Notes under the pieces: model-generated | What the model was told of the DNA's origin: nothing | The model's database searches: none | The model's input: only the letters and a program-made list of their open reading frames with translations | In this document: piece after piece, positions 24,681 through 36,047 of the stretch | Layout: the number at the start of each line of letters is the position of its first letter | Position numbering within the stretch: position 1 is the stretch's first letter | Source: Galbula dea | Lineage: Eukaryota; Chordata; Aves; Piciformes; Galbulidae | Assembly (NCBI GenBank): GCA_013399015.1 | Contig: VWZX01006715.1 | Span: 726,798-790,797 of the forward strand | Length of the DNA: 64,000 bases | Direction of reading: 5' to 3' | Position numbers and translations under genes: made by a program

Positions 24681-27600
24681 AAACCAAGTGCATCAGAAAA
24701 CATCTGGTAAAAGCAGCAGCAGCTGCTCTTTGGGCTTGGAGAGGACTGGCTGCCCACAGAGAAAGGTATGCTGTGGAAGAGATGGAATTGAGGGCTTACT
24801 CTGCCTCTCCAAAATGCATCTTGGCATCCAAGGAGGAGGGTAGGCCATCTGCATGAGGCTTAATCACAGCAGTGTATGCTCAGCCCTGTCACCTCTTTTA
24901 TCTTGCCATTGCACTCTCTGTTCACTTCCTCCCAATGTGTCATCCAATCCTTCAGAAGTTGCTGAAATCATCCATTTGGTCCTCATCTTTGGGCTGTGTC
25001 CTGACTTTTTTAACACTGCTGTGAAGCCTGGACCTGCTTTTGCCTAAACTGAGCATACTAGATACCCAGTCCCATCTAATATTCAGTATTTGTCAGTGTG
25101 CCTCTGACTCCCTCCTGCAGCCATCTGTCCTGCTGTTGTTCCCTATTGAGCATCCTGAGCAGCACTTCCCTCTTCTGGGATCTAGGCACAGACTTGGTTT
25201 GCTTTATAACTGGGCACAAAATGAAACAAACAAACAAAAAACACCAACAAAGAATGGCAAAGCAAAATAAACACAAACCTGACTTTTTTTTTTTGCTCTT
25301 CTGCTATTGATAAATGCACTCTCTACTCATCCCTAGAAGGCTCTTGTACATACTTATGCTGTTGGTGCCATGCCATAACAAAACCCCAAATCATTCCTCC
25401 CCACTTCTCCATATCTTATCTGTTTAGGCCTCTTATGTGTTCTTATCTTAATGGAATTTTGCCTTACAATCCAGAAATTGTACCAGGGGGCTCGTGCATA
25501 TCCTGGGCAATGCTTTAGTATGCATATTATAGCTCTGCATTGTCATATGTTGCTATAAATAGCTCTCACAAAGAGTCCATATTTCTGCAGAGATTTGCCT
25601 GTCAGCTCTTAACAATGGTAGTCATTCACAATGGGAAAATAGAATAGCAGCTCCATCAACCTTTGACAGACTAATAGGGGTTATTTGACTTTCAATTTTT
25701 CATTATCAGGTTTGGCAGCCACAATCGTCACGTTGAGAAATACAAACTGATCCACACTCCAACAAGCTTCTCCTTCAGCAGGTACACCAGTGCCTGCAAT
25801 GCTGTGGAATTGGCCACTGATAGTCCAGGACATAAACCCACTAGTTTAGAGATCCCAGTATTGGCCCATTTTGATAGATGGAGTAGAGTGGAAAGATCTG
25901 GTATTGCTGCAGAACTTCCCACATCTGAGACTGACCAAAGGATGGTATCTCTGTCATGAGAGCTGTAGACCACATGGTCAGGAGCATAGCACTGAGCTGA
26001 GGCTCCTCACTGTGCTTTTGGGCATTGCAGCTCCTCTGCATGTTCCCTGTACTCACATTGTTATGATGTGCTGCACGCTCTTGTAGAAACTGCTTTTTTT
26101 GGGGGGAAGTGAGATTGTCACAAGGCAGCTGTTCTGGGATGTGCAAAAGGTGAATCACTCAATAAACATTTCAAACTGAGATCAGATTTGCCACTGGCAA
26201 AAAAGATTCCACATGAGAGTTGGAAACACAAAGGCTTTTACTTTGTCTGTGGTAAGAAAAGGCATATTTTTTACACCAGGATTGCTATCTTGGTATAAAA
26301 TCTGGCAGCAATAAAGGACAATGATCTACCTGAGGTCACTGCTTTTACCACAAAGTAATTAGTCAAGACCAGCTTTATAGGCCCTTTACAGGACCCAAAC
26401 TGGCTATTTAGAAGGAGAAATAAAACATTAACCTTTTTCTTGGAGAAGATGTAGGCTGCATGTCACACATTTCAGTAAGGTCCCCTGGGTGCACAGGTCA
26501 GTGCTGCAGGTACCCAGGCAGGTGGTTGTCAAAGCTGAGTCAGTTTGGGCAAGGAAATATATCATCAATAAGAGGTATTTTGCAGGTTTCAGTCATACAG
26601 ATGAAAGGGTTTAAATGGGAATCAAGCTACATACATAGTTGTCCCTGCAGAAGACATGAAGTCTGGTGTGCTTTGGTGATACCCAGAGCACAGGTGCTTA
26701 GTGGCTTTTGAATACTAGACCAAGGCTTCCTTGGCAAGTTGCCTCTCAGGGCTCTCCAACCCCTTGCTGAGTATCCATAGTCACCAAAGACAGCACCTTG
26801 GGAAAGATTATAAACATGGATTTTCAAGTAGTGAATGTTCCTCTAATTACTTAAGTACCAGTAGTAGGTAAGTCTCCTAGCACAAACCTCCCTGTAACTC
26901 AGCAAGAGTAAGAAGGCTGTGCCCTGAGGACCTTGATCCATTATCCAAATCTAAATCCTAGTGGCTTTATTTAAGGGCTGTTCAACACATTTAAATATAA
27001 ATGACTTCATGGCTCTGTTAGTTTAGGACTTAGTCTAGCACTAGTTTACCTTTAAAAATCACAAATGACAGGAGGAGCTGCTTTCATGGGAATCACAGCC
27101 TAAGGTACCCAAGAGCCATCCTCCTCTGCAGACAACAGTGAGGTAGCTTAGTCCCAAAGCTTAGAAATGGAAAATTTCTTTGTTTCCTTCTAACTCTGGC
27201 ACAGCAGCTGGGAGGATTAATTGAACTCATGAAATCTATTGATTTTCTGTAGCTGTTATTAAAAAAAAAAAAAAAAGCAAGCACTTTTGCACCCCATGAA
27301 AGGTCTGACTATCACTGAATTGTGTGCAATAAAGCAACAAGACTCCTCTCTGTTGAGAAACCCAGAGCCACATTAGTCCCCTAATTGTATTTCAGAGCAC
27401 AGAGACTTTTATTATGTTACTGCAACTTCTGAGGTAGTCCTGCTGTGCCATCAGCATCCTCACAAGGAAGAACTCCTTTCATGGTCCCCACATCTCTCTT
27501 GTTCTTGGAGAAGCCACCCAGCCTTGCTGAAAAGAGGTTCTCACTTCTGCAACTGAAACCTGTTCAGCATAAAGGCTTTGTGCTTTCTGCATAACCAGGT

Positions 27601-29523
27601 GTTTGAGGAACCAGGGTGTCACTCATATTCTTTACCTTCAGGTAAACTCCCAGGAGTACATCAGGAAAGTGAATTTTATTTCAGATGATGTGAAGTATTC
27701 TGCTTGAGATAAGACATTGCTTTATTGCTGACATCCCTGCTGATAGTTTAGTGAAGGGAAAGCTGCATTCACCCAAGCAACTCAGCAGAGATCTTCTCAT
27801 TCAGGCCTCAGATAGTTTCCAGGGGAAGTGTGTGTTTTCATTGAATAAATTACCTCCATTAATAACAGGAATGAAACCAAATAACGTGATGTGTTTGAGG
27901 TTCATTCTTCCTCATCACTTCAGCTGGTAGATTTATAGCACTGCAAATAGATTGGTGCACAAGCATTACTTTTTATATGTAAGCACAATTCCATTTCTGT
28001 AGAACCCAAGTTGTATTTTAAGACCATACCAAAGTCCAAAGACAGCAATGTAATGGGTTTCATCTGAGGTTATCTATCTTAAAATATTTTGCTTATGTAT
28101 ATTGTCATCATAAGCAGCACATGGTGGCAGTGGTGACAACCTGCATATTGCTTTAAGTCTCTCTTATTATGATTCAGTGAGGAGGTTCAGGATTGTGCCA
28201 TCTCTGCTAAACAGTGTAGTTAAATAAATCCTATACCCTGTTCTCTATAAAATAACAAATTATTGAGTCTCTTGTTAGTCCCTTGTTGTGTGATAATGTA
28301 TAATGAGCAAATTCCTTGCTGCCTCCTGCATTAATTAGAAGGGGGTTTCGAGCTTACCTGTTAGGTTTGATTTCCCAGATCACCACATACATACCATTTT
28401 TTGCTTTCTATGTTTTAGGGGAGTTTTCTGATAAGTGGTTGTTAGACAACTTAGCTAATGATTGGAAAGTGCCTTGCCAATGGAAAAGTACAAAATAAAA
28501 CATGATTAACACTTTAAAAGCCAATTCTACAGCACGTGTTTTGGGCAGCAGGAGGAAAGGAGAACATGGCCAGTCTGTGTGTGTAGCAAAAAACCAGCTC
28601 AGTCTTTGGTTCAGAGTTTTCCAGCTTATATCTCTGTTGGCCTAGGTCAAAGAGTGCTGGTTTGTGTCATGTAATTTAATGTAAAGCTTAGGAAAGGTGT
28701 ATGTATTTATAATGATTAGAATAATTTACTTTCCTGGCTCTCTACAGACCTGAGTACAGGTTTGTAGCTTTCATTACACATAGTGAGAAGTGTCTGTGTA
28801 TACGGAGAGGAACAAAGGGACTTTGCTTCCCTTTTGGCACTCCTGATGTGTGCATGCTTCTCCTTCAGAGGACACTTCAGCCTTTCAGGACTCTAGAGTC
28901 TCTTCTGAAACATTCCCTCTTGGAGCTGTTTTAAGCATGTGGAGCCTTTCCCACTTTTTCCTCTGCTGTTGGCAGCAGAGACTTTCCAGTCTCAGATGTT
29001 TTCCCTTTTCAAGCATGGCAGGTCAGGTCATAGTTGAGAAGCATGGCAGTGGTGTGCAATTGTCTTGATTAGAGGGATAACAGAGAGTCAAAGGCTTAAT
29101 GAGGTGCTCTGGTATGTAATCATCATCACTAATGGGTACCTGCTTAGAGTGCATTACTCAGCTAGGATATATTGTGTCCTGCATTCTCTGGCTGTGAAGA
29201 ATAGTGGCAAAATTGCACAGTTTGTTGACCAGCTTGCAGAGAAACCCTGTAAAGAACATCTTTATTTTGAATAAGAGCCTGTGTCTTTCCATACAGCACC
29301 AGTAAGAGCTGCTGTCAGAAACTGTGGGTTGAATGTGGAACTGGTTTGTTTGGCTGCAACAAAATGGCTATGTGGTGCTTAACTGAGTCTGCATGAGGTT
29401 TGAATGGGCTCAGACCTGGGCCCAAGGGACAAGAGGAGGAAGAGGACTGTGAAAAACTTGTTCAGGAAGGGGAATGTTGGCCATATTGTGTCACTGATTA
29501 GGAAAAATTGATGTAGACAAAGA
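24681..29523. other. Non-coding stretch, no gene seen
   Basis: No supported gene. It includes a 12-base T run near 25285 and a 16-base A run at 27261-27276, both simple sequence. No transposon family was recognised, and the open frames are short chance frames. Confidence 0.5.
27261..27276 (+). repeat. Poly(A) run (16 A)
   Basis: Sixteen consecutive A. No processed pseudogene or SINE body was recognised upstream. Confidence 0.85.
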
Positions 29524-29940
29524 ACACCTCTGCTGTGAGGACAGGCTGAGAGAGTTGGGATTGTTCAGCCTGGAGAAGAGAAGGCTCCAGGGAGAGCTTA
29601 TTTCAGCCTTTCAGTACTTAAAGGGCCTATCAGGAAAGATGGAGACAGACTTTTTTAGGAGTGCCTGTTGTGACAGGACAAGGGGTGATGGTTTGAAACT
29701 AAAAGAGGGAGACTTAAACTAGATAGAAAGAAGAAATTCTTTTACACTGAGGGTAGTGACACCCTGGGCACAGGTTGCCCAGAGAGGTAATGGATGCCTC
29801 ATCCTTGGAACCATTCCAGGTCAGGTTGTCTGGGACTCTGAGCAACCTGATCTAGTTGAATGTGTCCCTGCTCACTGAAGGGGGGTTGGACTAGATGATC
29901 TTTGAAGGTTCCTTCCAACTCAAAGCATTCAATGATTCTA
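29524..29940 (+). mobile_element. CR1 LINE, 3' fragment (avian type)
   Basis: A 5'-truncated CR1 of about 415 bases in plus orientation. Landmarks in order are gaggacaggctgagagagtt, ttcagcctggagaagagaag, cctttcagtacttaaaggg, an aggttgcccagagagg block, agcaacctgatctagttga, a G-run with ttggactagatgatcttt, and a terminal tcaatgattcta. It covers the last part of the element downstream of the reverse transcriptase core, so no functional ORF remains. It lies close to two further CR1 copies, making 29.5-32.2 kb the most repeat-dense part of the window. Confidence 0.9.
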
Positions 29941-30397
29941 CAAAGTCCTGCCTTACCATATGACAGGAGCTGAGGGAAGGTTATCTCAATGACAGAAAAG
30001 TTTGATGCCAGGACTCTAAACTCTTTGCACCTGCTCCTGTCCTTAGGTGACACCCTGTTCTTGTGGTCCTGCATGTTTCTAATGACATGCCCCTTCAGTT
30101 AAATTTCAGGCTGTTGACTTTCTTTTGGGGGAGAGTGACCTGTGCTGTTGTCCCTGTCCCCTCCTGGCAGACTGCTCAGGTGGTAGCTCCAGAAGACTGT
30201 GTCCAGCTCTTCCTTTGCAATAGTGAGTTGGTTACAGAAAACACTGAGGCTGGCTCAGGTTTAATGACCATTAAATTAAGGCAGCAGTTATAGCTTTAAA
30301 TTGCATATTCTAAATGAAAGGAGAGTGGGTGATAAACTTAATGACCTGAGGGAAACACTCAAGGCCAGAGGTGGAGGAACAGGGATTGGTCTAGAGA
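29941..30397. other. Spacer between CR1 copies, nothing recognised
   Basis: About 450 bases without a recognised gene or repeat, lying between the plus-strand CR1 and the older minus-strand CR1 relic. The open frames here are short chance frames. Confidence 0.5.
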
Positions 30398-31455
30398 CCC
30401 ATGGTTTGTAAAGCTAGAAGGGACTAGTGCAATAATCTTGAAGCTACCCTGAATTAACCCAGCTGAGCTGAGGTGTNTAAGGGACCAGTGCAATAATCTT
30501 TTCTGCCCTCCTGAAGCTACCCTGAATTAACCCAGCTGAGCTGAGGTGTATCTGTCAGAAAACATCCACTTGTGAAATCCAGGTTTACAGTGTTAAAGAA
30601 TGCAGCTTGGCTCTCAGTAAATCATTTCCAGTTGTTAATTACTTTCACTATTAAAAGCTGGCATCTCATTTCAAGTCAGGACTTGCCTAGCTTAATTCCC
30701 AGCTACTGGTTCATGTTATAGCTCTGTTTATTTCATAAAGAGCTTTCAGTTATTGAACTTCAGTGCCCCATGTAGGCATTAATAAGCTCTGATCAGCTTG
30801 TGCCCTCTCCTTTCTTCTGATGAACTGAATAGATCAAGTTGCTCACTTTTTGCACTTAACATGTATTTACTATTCCTTTAATCATTCCTCTGGCTGTTTG
30901 ATGCAAGACCCATCATGGGGAGAACACTGCTACATTACTGTTGTGGTTGTACCAGTTCACATCAACAATGTGATAGAATCTTTCTGTTCCCCTGTGGCTT
31001 TATTTTGCTAACATGCTCATGGAATGCATTAGCCAATGGCAATACCTGCTCATGATTTCCAAGTTTGTCTGTTTTTTAGCCCCTGGCTTTCCAAAATAGA
31101 CATCTCCAACCTGTTAAAATGCTGTTATGTTCTTTGTTCCTAGGATTCAGTATACCCTAATCCCTAATTAGGATTTAGGACTCATTCAGTAGCTGTAGTG
31201 TAGAGCACATAATGTTTGCTTGTGTTGATCTTATCAGGTTGCTTTGAATCAATACCTTCTCCACTTCATTATTTACCATTCTCCTAATCTTTGGCAGTCA
31301 GTTGACATTTTTATCAAATAATGTTTTTGTATTTTCTTCTAGCTTGTTGATAAAAATGTTGTATAGCTGAGGGTCAATTACCCAGGGTCCTCACAGGATC
31401 TCATTAGAAACACCCACCACTCTGTGATTCCTCTGTGGAGTGAAATCAAATGAAT
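30398..31455 (-). mobile_element. Ancient CR1-family LINE relic, about 1 kb
   Basis: Read on the minus strand, this is the 3' kilobase of an old CR1-type LINE that differs from the other avian CR1 copies here. On the plus strand the colinear landmarks are agctagaagggac, tctgccctcctg, gttaattactttcactatta, ccccatgtaggcatta, tttaatcattcctctggct, tgctaacatgctcatgg, tcattatttaccattctcct, a gttgataaaaatgtt segment and ctcattagaaacaccc. I recall the same series, in the same order and at similar spacing, from CR1 copies abundant in turtles and crocodilians. Decay is heavy (many substitutions and indels), so insertion probably predates birds. A partial duplication next to an N disturbs its right (3') end at 30419-30549. 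Confidence 0.7.
30419..30549 (+). repeat. Imperfect tandem duplication flanking an N; probable assembly artefact
   Basis: The segment agggactagtgcaataatctt ... ctgagctgaggtgt occurs twice in a row: at 30419-30476, then a single N at 30477 and three bases, then again at 30480-30549. The copies agree almost exactly, except that the first lacks an 11-base stretch containing tctgccctcc and differs at one base (agggact versus agggacc). The longer second copy matches the expected CR1 order, so it is the ancestral form. Two nearly identical copies joined by one N inside an old repeat suggest that two alleles, or two overlapping contig ends, were joined rather than a real duplication. Confidence 0.75.
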
Positions 31456-32037
31456 TGATTAGTGAAGTGGTATAGGAAACAGGGACTATTAGGAAACTGC
31501 CACAGTAGACAGTGCTGTGATGGTAGAATTCAATGGCAAACCATTTGGTGGCATTGTCTAGCAAAAATAACTCGTTATTATGCAGTTGTTCTGGACTGGG
31601 ACCTTTTCAGGCAAAATTTTTATGTTGGAAGAAGCTTCAGTATTGACATGGCTGTGATTTTTAAAAGGTTGTGGTTCATTTCAGTTTCTTTTCTTTTTTG
31701 GCCTTGTTTTTCCCTTGAGAAGCCAATATGTATTCACCTGCATGGGCAGAGCCAACCTGGCAATAGGAGGGTTCTCTAAATAGTTGGTGTGTTCTGATTT
31801 GCCTTCTTTCTCTATAGTAGTTTGCATTGTTATTTAAGTGTAGTGGGTGAGGATGGTGAGTTACCTTGCTAGAAATGGAGGTTTCTGGGCATTTCTTTAA
31901 ACAACAGCAAGACAGGCAGTGCAGGGTAAGTTCAGTGCATGCTATTGGATGGTTGCTGGGCTTAGGGTAACATGTAGAACTCTTCAAGTGTTCTTGTGGA
32001 AACAAGAGACTTCCCTTTTATCTTTTGAGTAACTGAA
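31456..32037. other. Spacer between CR1 copies, nothing recognised
   Basis: No gene or repeat recognised; open frames on both strands are about 105-109 codons and lack domain features. Confidence 0.5.
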
Positions 32038-32236
32038 GAATCACAGAATACTAGGGGTTGGAAGGGACCTCTGGAGATCATCTAGTCCAACCCCCCTGTC
32101 AGAGCAGCTTCACCTAGAATGGGTGGCACAGGATGGTGTCCAGGAGGGTTTGGAATGTCTCCAGAGATGAAACTCCACCACTTCCTAAGGCAGCCTGTTC
32201 CAGTGCTCCACCATTCTCAAAGAAACAGGTTTAAAG
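32038..32236 (-). mobile_element. CR1 LINE, 3' fragment (avian type)
   Basis: The plus strand reads the reverse complement of a CR1 tail: gaatcacagaat, then ggttggaagggacctctgga, gatcatctagtccaac with a C-run, an agcagcttcacctagaa block, and aggcagcctgttccagtgct. The element is therefore on the minus strand with its 3' end at about 32038. Its 5' limit is near 32236, where similarity fades after the aaagaaacaggttt segment. Only about 200 bases survive and no coding capacity remains. Confidence 0.88.
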
Positions 32237-34554
32237 CAGAGAGTCTTCCTTCCTCCATCCTCACATTCCCAGCAAACACAACCATGTTCCTTCTTCTGTA
32301 GCCTGTCTGTGCTCCCCTCCCTGTCCAGGACCCTTTTGCACTGGAACCCCCTACTCAACTGCTCTCCTCTGCTGTGCCTGCTCCTCTCCTGCATGCCTGG
32401 ATGGGCTGTTCTCATGCAAGCTGGTTCCCTGCTGTAGCACAGGCATCCACACCCCTTGGCAAGTCCCTTTGTTGCTTTGAGGAATGAGGTTTAGCTCCAC
32501 TACAAAATTCTCCCCAGTCAGCCTGGTGGGCTGGATCTCCAGTGCAGAAACAGTGAAAGAGGTATTCTGCCAGAGCTGCTTATTAAATAAATACACAACT
32601 GATGGGGAGGGATTTGTCAACTTCATTGCATTTACATCAGAAACTTTGCCTATTTTAGTCATGTAGATTATGGGATGTGATTTTTCACGGTCTGTAATAT
32701 CAAGCCAAACCCTACCAACAAAGCTTTGTTGCCTCAAGACTAATGAGGTTGTAAAACTCTATCCATAAAATCAGAATAATAGTATTCCCTTGCATCACAA
32801 GATTGCTGTGAGTACATATGTATATTCTGCACTCCCATGGCCTAATGTTGTATGCTACATAGAGAACAAAACTTCATTTATTAATGCAGAGGATGAGTAT
32901 CTGTAGTGTAAAAGGTGACAGTTAAAATCCCAAGGTCCACCTCCATCTTGCTGTGTAAACACAGGGGAGCATTGGTACAGTTCATTTTGTACAGTGAATA
33001 ATCTAACATCAATTATGGCTGAAATCTTTATTTGTCTTTTCCTGTAGTTATCTGCTATGGTTTCTTTCCTGTGTTCTCATTTGTTTAATTAAATTACATT
33101 TGGTCTTTTCGGAGTCCTTTCTGTCCCTGCTTGTTGTGGACATTTATTAATAGTGTCACTTGGTTGATAGTCTGTTAATTTTAATCTTGTCTGAATTTGA
33201 TTATCTTTATCTATTTACACTTCAGAGACTTTTCCCTGAATTCAGAAGGACCTGCTCTTCCTTCCCACTGTTATGCAAGGCAAGTTGTCAAGTGTACTCT
33301 GCGTAGGTGCTCTAATGGTACTAATTAATCAGGAAGCAGTGCAACAGAGGAAGGAAAATACTACAAATGAGTGCAGCCAATCTGTATACAGAGTACCACG
33401 ACTGACCCATACTGGTGGTCTGAAGGGACTGCCCTCATTCTGGTGTTACCCATCAAGCAAAATCAGAGTACTGCAGGAGTAAGGCAAAGAAGATCACTGA
33501 CAAACGATTAGTGGCTGTTCCTTGGCACCCATCCCTTTTGCTTTAGGTCACGTTACCTTTTAAAGCACTAATCTCTGGTGCTTTAGGTTTCTGAAATCCT
33601 GTGATAGTGCAGTGTAAGTACTTCAAAAAGCCCAGTCACTTCTGGACAGGTTGAGTGCAGTTCAGTGAAACAGCATCATGTCAATGTTTAAATGAGTTTT
33701 GTCAGCTCTCAGGTGTCTTGTTTGTTTCTCAGGGCATCAGGTCTTGATCCTCTCACCTTGCTCTGCTTTTAAGTTTCTAGTGCTTGTAGTCAATGGAGAA
33801 AAACTTTAGAAATGTGAACTTGAAATACTTGAAACTGCAAAATGGGAGATAAGTAGAAACACTCAAATGCATGGATTTTTAATTCCATGATCTTAGATCA
33901 TTCTCACAAGGGCTAAGAAAAGGTTGCAGGGAGGCAGGGAGAGCCCTCCCAGGGGTGTGGCTGAGGGTGTGGAGCGAGCTGCCTACCTGTGAGCTGATGT
34001 GCTCATTGCAAGGAGCTGGGCTGTTAGCAGGAACAGAGACTTCTCAGGGACCTGGCTTTTTTGGAAATTGGTGAGTGCTTCCAGGAGTAACTAGAAATTT
34101 ATGTATGGATGTTTGTGCTTAGTTTATCTGGAATTTGCTTGAGGGCAGCCCACGGTGGGCAGGATCTCTTACACAAGTGGCTTTTTGCCCTAGAAATTTC
34201 AGTTATGTTAAAATTCACTGTTGATTCCCTTGGTCTGTATCAGAAAGTGAAATACTTCATTCTTATCTTTGGATTCATCTGTAGGGTTTAGCAGTTTAAG
34301 TACCTGATATTCCAAAGGACTGTTCATTAATAAAAGTGTTTCTTTACATTGCACCAGCGAAAAGAGTGAGAAGAAAAGAGCTCTCTATAACCCTGTCTAT
34401 CCAAAGAGATAATGTGTAATTAACAAGAAACACTCTTGTCAGTTGTCTCCTTTCTCTCTCACAATGGAAGCACAGGGCAAGGATCACACACAATCACCTT
34501 TCCTCATTTTGTCTAATGAGGGTGAAATTCTACTGTCAGGCATATTTTCCAGTT
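32237..34554. other. Non-coding stretch, no gene seen
   Basis: No supported gene. A minus-strand open frame of 128 codons (32351-32737) has no recognisable domain and adjoins the CR1. CT-rich text at 32240-32400 does not match the CR1 tail I know. Nothing else stands out. Confidence 0.5.
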
Positions 34555-34672
34555 TAAGTCGTGATGTACAGCAGATTGTTACGCATGATTATAAAGCCTA
34601 ATAAATTTCTCACCATCTCATTTTTCCTGGCTGGTCAAAGTCAGCCATTAAATGCAGTCCTGATGGGTGGTA
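34555..34672 (+). promoter_or_regulatory. Weak candidate conserved non-coding element
   Basis: The segment includes agtcgtgatgtaca, gttacgcatgattataaag and cctaataaattt, with two retained CpGs in AT-rich surroundings and caudal/Hox-type TTTAT/ATAAA cores. This combination is typical of developmental enhancers but not diagnostic. It is listed as a lead only. Confidence 0.15.
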
Positions 34673-35765
34673 AGGTGAGGTGGAAGGATGCAGGCATAGC
34701 TCACAGCACATGGCTACATCTCCCCCTTGACCTCTGAGGGATATGTCACTGGGGAGGCAATATCTGTTTCACAATTTCCCTACTGATCTGGAAGCCATGA
34801 GCACAAGGGTTGATTGGCTGAGACTGGGACTTGCTAGTGCCACACAGGTGGGAAATTAGGAGCTTATGTCATGGTCATTCAAGTGAGTTTGGTTTGTGAA
34901 ATCTAAGGTGAGGTTCTTTGGTCACTTTGTTCCATCATTAGTTCACATAGGCAGCTGAGAATCAGTTGAAGGGTATAATGTCTGGGTTATCTTGAGTACA
35001 GGGTAGTGCCTTAGGCAGGGCCATGTTACTGTTCTAAAATTAGTAAGAAATCAGTTCTAATAGCAAAATGGATGAATTCAGATCTGTGAGTGCTCTATTA
35101 GCTGGCTGCTTCTTGAGTGGTGTAATCCACACTGATGTTGGCTTTCATCATAGGGAACAAAAGCTTTTGTACTTCTCACATTCATTTCCTTGTGTGGACA
35201 CTCAGTCTGCACTGAGTGCTCCACACTCCTTGTGGCTGCTCTTTTGCACGGGAGAAGGCAGAGTATGGTAGGAAATGTCTGACAAAGGGATGGTCAGAGG
35301 GTGAGCCTGGAAATACTGGAGACTGTTACACGATGAGGTTAGCAAGAGGGAAGATGAAGCAAAAAAAAAATACTGTGGTCTTTGTATAGCATTAACTATT
35401 TCAAAGGTACTTGAGAGTTTTGGGCTCCTTTTAACTTCTCAGAGTTGTGAAAATGTTAATTGAGTATCTCAGAGGGTGACTAATAAGCTTCTGGACAATA
35501 ACATGTTGTTAAATTGCTAAGCAGAGAGATCCATAATGCTAACAAGGGGCAGACTGCAGCTGCTCTAAGATCTCAGCATGGACGAGTGGCCTTTGCAGTG
35601 CCTCTGAGAAGACTGGCTCAGCTCGGCTCAGCGCTGTCAGATTGTTTATCTCAGGGGAACCGTCAGTGAGACAGGCAGTTTCCATTATTGCTTTCCTAGT
35701 GTTAAATTTGATTTGTTCTCTTACCTAGTTCTTGCTACAGAGACTAATCATGCCCTGATTTACTT

Positions 35766-35767
<2 letters not shown>
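34673..35767. other. Non-coding stretch, nothing recognised
   Basis: No gene or repeat was recognised. A short cluster, agctcggctcagcgctg, at about 35618 is slightly CpG-enriched. Confidence 0.5.
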
Positions 35768-35798
<31 letters not shown>

Positions 35799-35816
35799 GT
35801 TGGGGTTTTTTTTTTT
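35768..35816 (+). repeat. Poly(T) tract of 30 T plus a second T run
   Basis: Thirty consecutive T (35768-35797) are followed by ggttgggg and eleven more T. A poly(T) on the plus strand could be the poly(A) tail of a minus-strand retrocopy whose body would lie to the right. The sequence to the right has no recognisable gene or SINE, so I leave it as simple sequence. Confidence 0.85.
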
Positions 35817-35948
35817 GGTACATGACCATTTGGAAGGAACACTCCATTGATCTGTTCAGCTTCAGACTGGCACAGCTCTGCTAAAAGATTGGAGTAATTT
35901 AAACTGCTTTTTTATCCCCTTCTTCACTCTCTCTCTTTTTCTCTTCAG

Positions 35949-36047
35949 CTTACTTACATCAGGAAGAAAAATACTGCTGCACCAGTAATTAGTGGAAAGA
36001 AAAGTTCTGTTGTAATAAATACGTGCATCACACTGGGGATTATGTGA
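35949..36047 (+). other. Weak candidate terminal exon after an acceptor-like tract
   Basis: A strong polypyrimidine tract (about 35917-35946: ccccttcttcactctctctc, then tttttctctt) ends in CAG at 35948, a very good match to a splice acceptor. The frame from 35949 is open for 32 codons and ends at a TGA at 36045-36047. The peptide (beginning LTYIRKKNTAAPVISGKK) is not recognised. Polypyrimidine-AG stretches are common by chance in non-coding DNA, and no partner exon was found. Confidence 0.12.

Noticed and set aside
24400..24693. Minus-strand Lys/Gly/Glu-repeat protein
   Set aside because: Purely the translation of the polypyrimidine tract; low-complexity artefact.
32351..32737. Minus-strand 128-codon frame next to a CR1
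   Set aside because: Sequence does not resemble CR1 reverse transcriptase or any other domain; probably chance.
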